A program made the translations under genes and the position numbers. A stretch of DNA of 64,000 nt, taken from contig NZ_JAUSSR010000021.1 in NCBI RefSeq assembly GCF_030812475.1, positions 30,230-94,229 of the forward strand. The letters run 5' to 3'. The notes beneath the pieces were generated by a model. The model was not told the origin of the DNA and searched no databases. It worked only from the letters and a program-made list of their open reading frames with translations. This document shows, one piece after another, positions 57,709-64,000 of this stretch. This stretch comes from Pseudomonas lini (GTDB lineage: Bacteria > Pseudomonadota > Gammaproteobacteria > Pseudomonadales > Pseudomonadaceae). Numbering within the stretch: the stretch's first letter is position 1; each line of letters opens with the position of its first letter.

Positions 57709-58812
57709 ATGGCTGGTCCCGGATTGAAAAGAGTGGTTGGCCTTGGTTTCCTGGCTTTGCTGACTGCCTGCGGCGAGAAGCCCCAGGTCGAAAAGGAGCG
57801 TCCGCGGGTTTTCGTACAGGAGGTCAAGTCGGCTGACTACGCGGCCTCGGTGACCCTTACGGGTGATGTCCAGGCGCGGGTGCAGACGGAGCTGTCGTTT
57901 CGCGTCGCCGGCAAGATCATCCAGCGTACGGTCGATGTCGGTGACCGGGTGTCGGCCCGGCAAGTGCTCGCCCGGCTCGATCCCAAGGACCTGCAAACCA
58001 GCGTCGACTCGGCCCAGGCGCAGGTGGTTGCCGAACAGGCGCGGGTCAAACAGACCGCCGCCGCTTTCGTGCGCCAGCAAAAACTCCTGCCCAAGGGCTA
58101 CACCAGCCAAAGCGAATATGATTCCGCCCAGGCCGCCTTGCGCAGCAGTCAAAGCGCCCTGGCAGCCGCCCAGGCGCAATTGGCCAATGCCCGTGAACAA
58201 CTTAGCTATACGGCCCTGATTGCCGACGCGCCGGGGGTGATTACCGCCCGCCAGGCCGAAGTCGGCCAGGTGGTACAGGCCACGGTGCCGATTTTCAGCC
58301 TGGCCCGGGACGGTGAGCGCGACGCGGTGTTCAACGTCTATGAATCGCTATTGGCCGAACCGCCGAAGGATAAATCGGTGGTGGTCAGCCTGCTGGAAAA
58401 CCCTGCGATCAAAACCACGGGCACCGTGCGTGAAATCACTCCGGCGGTGTCCGCGCAGACCGGTACGGTGCAGGTCAAGGTCAGCCTCAACGGCCTGCCG
58501 GAAGGCATGCAGCTTGGCTCGGTAGTGAGTGCCACGGCCAAGACACCGGGCAAATCCGCCGTGGAATTGCCCTGGTCGGCACTGACCAAGAACCTCAGCG
58601 ATCCGGCCGTGTGGCTGGTGGACGACGAAGGCAAGGCGCAGTTGCACACCGTCACCGTCGGCCGTTACCTCATCGGCAATGTCGTCATCAGCGCTGGCCT
58701 CAAGGGTGGTGAAAAAGTTGTCATCGCAGGCGGCCAATTGCTGCATCCCGGCGTGAAGGTGGAGATTGCCGAGAACACTTACAAGGACCTAGGCGCGGGA
58801 GCCCAGCCATGA
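57709..58812 (+). CDS. triA: RND efflux periplasmic adaptor, first of two (TriA-like)
   Basis: 367-residue lipoprotein (signal GFLALLTACGEKP). Membrane-fusion architecture: first lipoyl half (DVQARVQTELSFRVAGKI), coiled-coil hairpin (about 90-170), second lipoyl half (DAPGVITARQAEVGQVV), then beta-barrel domains. Two different adaptors in front of one RND gene is the hallmark of TriABC of P. aeruginosa, the triclosan pump, where both adaptors are needed. ATG preceded by AAAGGAG. Overlaps the next gene by 4 bp. Confidence 0.85.
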   Translation: MAGPGLKRVVGLGFLALLTACGEKPQVEKERPRVFVQEVKSADYAASVTLTGDVQARVQTELSFRVAGKIIQRTVDVGDRVSARQVLARLDPKDLQTSVDSAQAQVVAEQARVKQTAAAFVRQQKLLPKGYTSQSEYDSAQAALRSSQSALAAAQAQLANAREQLSYTALIADAPGVITARQAEVGQVVQATVPIFSLARDGERDAVFNVYESLLAEPPKDKSVVVSLLENPAIKTTGTVREITPAVSAQTGTVQVKVSLNGLPEGMQLGSVVSATAKTPGKSAVELPWSALTKNLSDPAVWLVDDEGKAQLHTVTVGRYLIGNVVISAGLKGGEKVVIAGGQLLHPGVKVEIAENTYKDLGAGAQP

Positions 58813-59876
58813 AGCGTCTGTTACTGGTTCTCGGTGCAGTGTTGCTGGCGGCCTGCTCGAAAAAAGAACCGCCACCGGAGCCGATACGCCCGGTATTGTC
58901 GATCAAGGTCCAGGCGCTGGATGAGCAAAATCTCGGCCGCTTCGCCGGCAGCATCCAGGCCCGCTACGAAAGTAATATCGGTTTCCGCGTGCCGGGTCGC
59001 ATCGCCAGTCGCAACGTCGATGTCGGCGCCGAAGTCGAGAAGGGCGCCTTGCTCGCAACGCTTGACCCCACGGACCAGCAAAACCAGTTGCGCTCGGCCC
59101 AAGGCGATCTGGCTCGCGTCCAGGCGCAGTTGATCAATGCCCAGGCCAACGCCCGCCGCCAGCAGGAACTGTTCGATCGCGGCGTCGGTGCGCAGGCCCA
59201 ACTGGACATTGCGCAGACCGACCTCAAGACCACTCAAGCCTCCCTCGACCAGGCCAGGGCGGCGGTCGATCAGGCCAAGGATCAACTCGACTACGTCCAA
59301 CTGCGTACCGATCACAAGGCCATCGTCACCGCATGGAACGCCGAAGCGGGGCAAGTGGTGACGGCCGGCCAGCAAGTGGTGACGCTGGCGCAGCCAGATA
59401 TCAAGGAAGCGGTGATCGACCTGCCCGACACCCTGGTCGATCAATTGCCGGCGGACGTGGTGTTTCAGGTCGCCGCAGAACTGGACCCGAGGATCACCAC
59501 CACCGCCATCGTTCGCGAAATCGAACCCCAGGCGCAAAGTGCGACCCGTACCCGTCGTGCCCGTCTGAGCCTGACTGACACGCCACCCGGTTTGCGCCTC
59601 GGCACGGCGATCGGCGTGACCCTCAGCTCCGCGATCAAACCGCGGGTCGAGCTGCCGGTGAGCGTGCTGCAAGAGGTGGATGGAAAATTGCGGATCTGGG
59701 TCGTCGATCCACAGACGCACACCGTTTCCCCACGGGACGTCAGCCTCATCAGCCGGACGGACAGCATCGTGGTCCTGACGGACAGCGTGAAGTCCGGTGA
59801 ACGGGTCGTCAGTGCGGGCGTGAACAGCCTCAAGCCGGGGCAGAAAGTGAAAATCGACGAGGACAGCCCGCAATGA
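58809..59876 (+). CDS. triB: RND efflux periplasmic adaptor, second (TriB-like)
   Basis: 355-residue lipoprotein (LLLVLGAVLLAACSKKEPP) with the same layout as the preceding adaptor (RYESNIGFRVPGRIASRNVD lipoyl half, coiled-coil hairpin, RTDHKAIVTAWNAEAGQVV). Length equals that recalled for P. aeruginosa TriB. The two adaptors are paralogues but clearly diverged. 4-bp overlaps on both sides. Confidence 0.85.
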   Translation: MKRLLLVLGAVLLAACSKKEPPPEPIRPVLSIKVQALDEQNLGRFAGSIQARYESNIGFRVPGRIASRNVDVGAEVEKGALLATLDPTDQQNQLRSAQGDLARVQAQLINAQANARRQQELFDRGVGAQAQLDIAQTDLKTTQASLDQARAAVDQAKDQLDYVQLRTDHKAIVTAWNAEAGQVVTAGQQVVTLAQPDIKEAVIDLPDTLVDQLPADVVFQVAAELDPRITTTAIVREIEPQAQSATRTRRARLSLTDTPPGLRLGTAIGVTLSSAIKPRVELPVSVLQEVDGKLRIWVVDPQTHTVSPRDVSLISRTDSIVVLTDSVKSGERVVSAGVNSLKPGQKVKIDEDSPQ

Positions 59877-62800
59877 AAGGGAGTTTCAACTTATCCGAAT
59901 GGGCCCTCAAGCATCAGTCGTTCGTCTGGTATTTGATGTTCGTCGCGCTGCTGATGGGCGTGTTCTCGTACATGAACCTCGGTCGCGAAGAAGACCCGTC
60001 CTTCACCATCAAGACCATGGTGATCCAGACGCGCTGGCCGGGCGCTACCCAAGAAGAAACCCTCAAGCAGGTCACCGACCGGATCGAGAAAAAGCTCGAA
60101 GAACTCGACTCGCTCGACTACGTGAAAAGCTACACACGGCCCGGTGAATCGACGGTCTTCGTGTACCTGCGCGACACCACCAGTGCCAAGGATATTCCGC
60201 AGATCTGGTACCAGGTGCGCAAGAAGATCGACGACATTCGCGGCGAGTTCCCCCAGGGCTTGCAAGGGCCGGGGTTCAACGACGAATTCGGTGATGTTTT
60301 CGGTTCGGTCTACGCCTTCACCGCCGACGGCTTGTCGATGCGCCAGTTGCGTGACTACGTGGAACAGGTCCGTGCCGAGATTCGCGAAGTGCCGGGGCTG
60401 GGCAAGGTCGAGATGGTCGGTGAGCAGAACGAAGTGCTCTATCTGAATTTCTCCACCCGCAAACTGGCGGCGCTGGGCATTGATCAGCGCCAGGTGGTGC
60501 AAAGCCTGCAATCGCAAAACGCGGTGACGCCGGCCGGGGTGATCGAGGCCGGGCCGGAGCGAATCTCCGTGCGCACGTCCGGTCAGTTCGAGTCCGAGAA
60601 AGACCTGGCCAACGTCAACTTGAGGCTCAACGATCGCTTCTATCGTCTGGCCGATATCGCTGAAATCAGTCGAGGTTATGTCGACCCGGCCACGCCGCAA
60701 TTTCGTTTCAACGGTCAACCCGCCATAGGCCTGGCCATCGCCATGAAAAAAGGCGGCAACATTCAGGCGTTCGGCAAGGCCCTGCACCAGCGCATGGATG
60801 ACCTGACCGCCGACCTGCCGGTGGGCGTCGGCGTGCACACCGTTTCCGACCAGGCGGACGTGGTGGAAAAAGCGGTCGGCGGCTTCACCAGCGCCTTGTT
60901 CGAGGCGGTGGTCATCGTGCTGGTCGTCAGCTTCGTCAGCCTCGGGGTGCGTGCCGGGCTGGTGGTGGCGTGCTCGATTCCGCTGGTGCTGGCGATGGTA
61001 TTCATCTTCATGGAATACAGCGGCATCACCATGCAGCGGATTTCCCTCGGTGCACTGATCATCGCCCTCGGCCTGCTGGTGGACGACGCGATGATCACGG
61101 TGGAAATGATGGTCACCCGGCTGGAGATGGGCGAAACCAAGGAGCAGGCGGCCACGTTCGCCTACACCTCGACCGCGTTCCCCATGCTCACCGGCACCCT
61201 GGTGACAGTGGCCGGCTTTGTGCCTATAGGTCTGAACGCCAGTTCGGCGGGCGAGTACACCTTCACCCTGTTTGCGGTGATCGCCGTGGCGATGCTGGTG
61301 TCATGGGTGGTCGCGGTGTTGTTTGCGCCGGTGATCGGCGTGCACATCCTCAGCGCCAACGTGAAACCCCACGACGCAGAACCCGGTCGCATCGGCCGCG
61401 CGTTCAATTACGGCATGCTCTGGGCGATGCGCAACCGCTGGTGGGCTATCGGCATCACCATTGCACTGTTCGCGGCGTCGGTGTTCTCCATGCAGTTCGT
61501 GCAAAACCAGTTCTTCCCGTCCTCCGACAGGCCGGAGATCCTGGTGGACCTCAACCTGCCGCAAAACGCCTCGATCGCCGAAACCCGCAAGGCGGTGGAC
61601 AAGCTCGAAGCGACCCTCAAGGACGATCCGGACATCGTGCGCTGGAGCACCTACATCGGCGAAGGTGCGATCCGTTTCTACCTGCCGCTGGACCAGCAAT
61701 TGCAAAATCCGTACTACGCGCAGTTGGTGATCGTCAGCAAAGGCCTGGAGTCGCGCACGGCCTTGAGCCAGCGCTTGCGCGAGCGGCTGCGCAAAGACTT
61801 CGTCGGCATCGGCAGTTACGTCCAGGCACTGGAAATGGGTCCGCCGGTGGGGCGGCCGATTCAGTACCGGGTTAGCGGCAAGGACATCGACCAGGTGCGC
61901 AAGCACGCGATCGCCCTGGCCACCGAACTGGATAAAAACTCGCACATCGGTGAGATCATTTTCGACTGGAACGAGCCGGGCAAAGTCCTGCGCATCGACA
62001 TTGCCCAGGACAAGGCGCGGCAACTGGGGCTGTCGTCCGAAGACGTGGCCAACCTGATGAACAGCATCGTGGTCGGCGCGCCCGTGACCCAGGTCGATGA
62101 CGATATCTATCTGATCAATGTCGTGGGTCGCGCGATCGACGCGGAACGCGGTACGCCGGAAACCCTGCAGAACCTGCAGATCGTCACGCCCGGCGGCACC
62201 TCCATCCCGCTGCTGGCTTTCGCCACCGTGCGCTATGAGCTTGAGCAACCCTTGGTCTGGCGCCGCGACCGCAAGCCGACCATCACCATCAAGGCCGCGG
62301 TGAGAGACGAGATCCAGCCGACCGATCTGGTGAAACAGCTCAAGCCGGACATAGAGAAATTCGCCGCCAGTTTGCCGGTGGGCTACAAAGTCGCTACCGG
62401 CGGTACGGTCGAGGAAAGCGGCAAGGCCCAGGGGCCGATCGCCAAGGTGGTGCCGTTGATGTTGTTCTTGATGGCGACCTTCCTGATGATCCAGTTGCAC
62501 AGCGTGCAGAAGCTGTTCCTGGTGGCCAGCGTCGCACCTCTGGGCTTGATCGGCGTGGTGCTGGCGCTGATCCCGACCGGGACGCCCATGGGCTTCGTGG
62601 CGATCCTCGGCATCCTGGCGCTGATCGGCATCATCATCCGCAACTCGGTGATCCTGGTGACCCAGATCGAGTCGTTCGAGAAGGACGGCTACGCACCGTG
62701 GGACGCGGTACTGCAAGCGACCGAGCATCGGCGTCGACCTATTCTGCTGACGGCGGCAGCGGCGAGCCTGGGGATGATCCCCATTGCCCGGGAAGTGTTC

Positions 62801-62926
62801 TGGGGGCCGATGGCTTACGCGATGATTGGCGGAATCATCATCGCCACCTTGCTGACGCTGCTCTTTTTGCCGGCGCTGTATGTGGCCTGGTACAAGATTC
62901 GCGAGCCGAAGAAAGAGGCGCAGTAA
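59873..62926 (+). CDS. triC: RND efflux transporter (TriC-like)
   Basis: 1017-residue inner-membrane RND pump with two large periplasmic loops and about 12 transmembrane helices. Helix 4 holds the proton-relay pair in LGLLVDDAMITVEMMV. Starts MKGSFNLSEWALKHQSFVWY. With two adaptors upstream the set matches triABC. No outer-membrane channel gene follows; TriABC uses the separately encoded OpmH (TolC-like). Substrate in this species is not known; triclosan and solvents/biocides are precedents. Confidence 0.88.
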   Translation: MKGSFNLSEWALKHQSFVWYLMFVALLMGVFSYMNLGREEDPSFTIKTMVIQTRWPGATQEETLKQVTDRIEKKLEELDSLDYVKSYTRPGESTVFVYLRDTTSAKDIPQIWYQVRKKIDDIRGEFPQGLQGPGFNDEFGDVFGSVYAFTADGLSMRQLRDYVEQVRAEIREVPGLGKVEMVGEQNEVLYLNFSTRKLAALGIDQRQVVQSLQSQNAVTPAGVIEAGPERISVRTSGQFESEKDLANVNLRLNDRFYRLADIAEISRGYVDPATPQFRFNGQPAIGLAIAMKKGGNIQAFGKALHQRMDDLTADLPVGVGVHTVSDQADVVEKAVGGFTSALFEAVVIVLVVSFVSLGVRAGLVVACSIPLVLAMVFIFMEYSGITMQRISLGALIIALGLLVDDAMITVEMMVTRLEMGETKEQAATFAYTSTAFPMLTGTLVTVAGFVPIGLNASSAGEYTFTLFAVIAVAMLVSWVVAVLFAPVIGVHILSANVKPHDAEPGRIGRAFNYGMLWAMRNRWWAIGITIALFAASVFSMQFVQNQFFPSSDRPEILVDLNLPQNASIAETRKAVDKLEATLKDDPDIVRWSTYIGEGAIRFYLPLDQQLQNPYYAQLVIVSKGLESRTALSQRLRERLRKDFVGIGSYVQALEMGPPVGRPIQYRVSGKDIDQVRKHAIALATELDKNSHIGEIIFDWNEPGKVLRIDIAQDKARQLGLSSEDVANLMNSIVVGAPVTQVDDDIYLINVVGRAIDAERGTPETLQNLQIVTPGGTSIPLLAFATVRYELEQPLVWRRDRKPTITIKAAVRDEIQPTDLVKQLKPDIEKFAASLPVGYKVATGGTVEESGKAQGPIAKVVPLMLFLMATFLMIQLHSVQKLFLVASVAPLGLIGVVLALIPTGTPMGFVAILGILALIGIIIRNSVILVTQIESFEKDGYAPWDAVLQATEHRRRPILLTAAAASLGMIPIAREVFWGPMAYAMIGGIIIATLLTLLFLPALYVAWYKIREPKKEAQ

Positions 62927-62960
62927 GGCGAGTGCTGCGCGCTCATCGCTGCGGTGCGGC

Positions 62961-63041
62961 GATCCGACAAGCCAGTTCCTACAGTCGACTGAGTCGTTCA
63001 GGCAAACTCCGTCCCCTGTAGGAGCTGGCTTGCCAGCGAAG
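62961..63041. repeat. REPIN
   Basis: Inverted arm GACAAGCCAGTTCCTACAG (62965-62983) and forward core GTAGGAGCTGGCTTGCCAGC (from 63018), in outward orientation. Confidence 0.8.
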
Positions 63042-63054
63042 GCGTCGCAACAGG

Positions 63055-63684
63055 CTACAGAGCTCTACGCCAGACACTCGCCAACCAAGGCTGCTGCTCC
63101 CGCGGCAACCCCGCCGGCCGGTAATAATGCTCCAGCTCGACAAACCCAGCCTCAGTCAGCAATTGCTGCCATGTGTGAAGATCGTGATACGCCCCATAAC
63201 GCGGCCCATTCCAACCCTCCTGATTCTCCCCACGCGGATTGGAACTGAACAACACGCCACCCGGTTTCAACGCTCCACGCAGTTCCTTCAGCACCCGCGG
63301 CAACTCCTGGCGCGGGATATGAAACAACACCGCATTGGCAAAAATCCCGTCGAATCGCTCGGCGGGCAGATCCAGTTTCAAAAAGTCCTGCTGCCAGACC
63401 TCGCAACCGCTGTCCTCGCGCGCCATCTGCGCGAACTTCGGCGAACCATCGAGCCCGACAGCGGTGTGGCCCATGCGGGTGAACGTCTGCAAATCACGCC
63501 CCGGCCCACAGCCAAAGTCCAGAATGTGGAACGGCGCCTCTCCCTGAATATGCCGCAACAGGGCATCGATGTTCTGGCTGACATCGTGATCGCGAGTGCC
63601 TTCGCGAAAACTGTCGGCCACCGAGTCGTAATGGCCCAGGGTGGTGGCGGTGATCTGCTCGAGGTCGGCGGGGGTCTGTTTCAT
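63055..63684 (-). CDS. Class I SAM-dependent methyltransferase
   Basis: About 209 residues. SAM-binding motif I is ILDFGCGPGRDLQTFTRMGH, motif II region VGLDGSP, then QQDFLKLDLPAERFDGIFAN and LKPGGVLFSS. Small-molecule-type methyltransferase (Methyltransf_25/11 fold); substrate unknown. ATG 63684 is favoured over the TTG at 63702. It converges with triC. Confidence 0.82.
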   Translation of the reverse strand: MKQTPADLEQITATTLGHYDSVADSFREGTRDHDVSQNIDALLRHIQGEAPFHILDFGCGPGRDLQTFTRMGHTAVGLDGSPKFAQMAREDSGCEVWQQDFLKLDLPAERFDGIFANAVLFHIPRQELPRVLKELRGALKPGGVLFSSNPRGENQEGWNGPRYGAYHDLHTWQQLLTEAGFVELEHYYRPAGLPREQQPWLASVWRRAL

Positions 63685-63756
63685 GGTCGGCTGCGCAGGC
63701 AATGTGAATGAGCCGAATATACGCCATCAGCCCGGGGACTGCTGCGCAGCCATTTC

Positions 63757-64000
63757 CTGTAGGAGCGAGCCTGCTCGCGAAAAACCTGAAAGCGCCGCGG
63801 GGTGTCAGGCTGATAGCGTTATCGTTGACGACCATCGCAAGCAAGCTTGCTCCCACAATGGATCGCGTCGTACGCAAATCCTGGGTTCACAACCGATCAA
63901 CTGTGGGAGCGAGCCTGCTCGCGAAAAACCTGAAAGCGCCGCGGGGTGTCAGGCTGATAGCGTTATCGTTGACGACCATCGCAAGCAAGCTTGCTCCCAC
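63757..64000. repeat. Tandem REPIN array, 144-bp period, running off the window
   Basis: The segment from the REP core GGAGCGAGCCTGCTCGCGA through TCGCAAGCAAGCTTGCTCCC occurs at 63762-63856 and again at 63906-64000 with essentially no differences, offset 144 bp. Apart from this array the final 316 bp hold no gene. Confidence 0.92.

Overview
This window is chromosomal DNA of a Pseudomonas, most likely of the P. fluorescens group. The evidence is high-GC coding, a pgaABCD operon, gabD-gabT, an oscA-sbp-cysTWA sulfate locus, a two-adaptor TriABC-type RND pump, and many copies of the REP core typical of this group (a GTAGGAGC...GCTTGC...GCGAA palindrome), often in inverted pairs (REPINs).

Layout. 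0.2-5.6 kb: a DUF2789 protein, then a MarR regulator with an aaeXAB-like FUSC/DUF1656/HlyD/outer-membrane-factor efflux operon whose genes overlap by 4 bp. 5.7-8.2 kb: a membrane protein of unknown role and a YdgA-family protein. 8.4-14.8 kb: pgaABCD, the poly-N-acetylglucosamine matrix operon. 14.9-20.5 kb: a Rieske/FAD oxidoreductase, a YbhB-like protein, a vWA lipoprotein/ECF sigma/anti-sigma operon and an acidic small protein. 20.5-23.5 kb: a partial gene-cassette duplicate, a Phd antitoxin with a truncated ParE-type toxin, a response regulator and a diguanylate cyclase.

About 23.5-35.4 kb is an accessory island beside tRNA-Arg(CCG). A ~62-bp near-identical repeat (tRNA 3' end plus its terminator) lies at both ends, consistent with attL/attR, but no integrase is visible. 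Cargo: a KTSC protein; four ~50-bp GC-rich repeats; an HTH regulator, N6-adenine methyltransferase and ECK-type nuclease (restriction-modification-like); a winged-helix protein with a PBECR-like nuclease; coiled-coil proteins; a 5'-truncated DUF927 ATPase; a 111-bp element with 28-bp perfect inverted repeats; and a DUF3077 gene with a structured leader and a translationally coupled 31-codon upstream ORF. Part of the DUF3077 cassette is duplicated at 20.5 kb.

35.8-48.6 kb is core genome: gabD-gabT (4-aminobutyrate catabolism), two c-di-GMP proteins around a fatty acid desaturase, oscA and the sulfate ABC transporter, and an Mpo1-like protein. 48.7-57.5 kb mixes regulators (Crp/Fnr type, a receiver-only response regulator, AraC, a sigma-54 activator-like protein lacking a DNA-binding domain), an alpha/beta hydrolase, a MetQ-like binding protein, a short RHS protein and an AAA ATPase. 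Palindromes of the ATTCTT/AAGAAT type recur near several of these sulfur-linked genes. 57.7-62.9 kb holds the triABC-like pump, followed by a SAM methyltransferase and a 144-bp tandem REPIN array that runs off the window.

All calls come from reading the sequence and recalled family knowledge; no database search was run.
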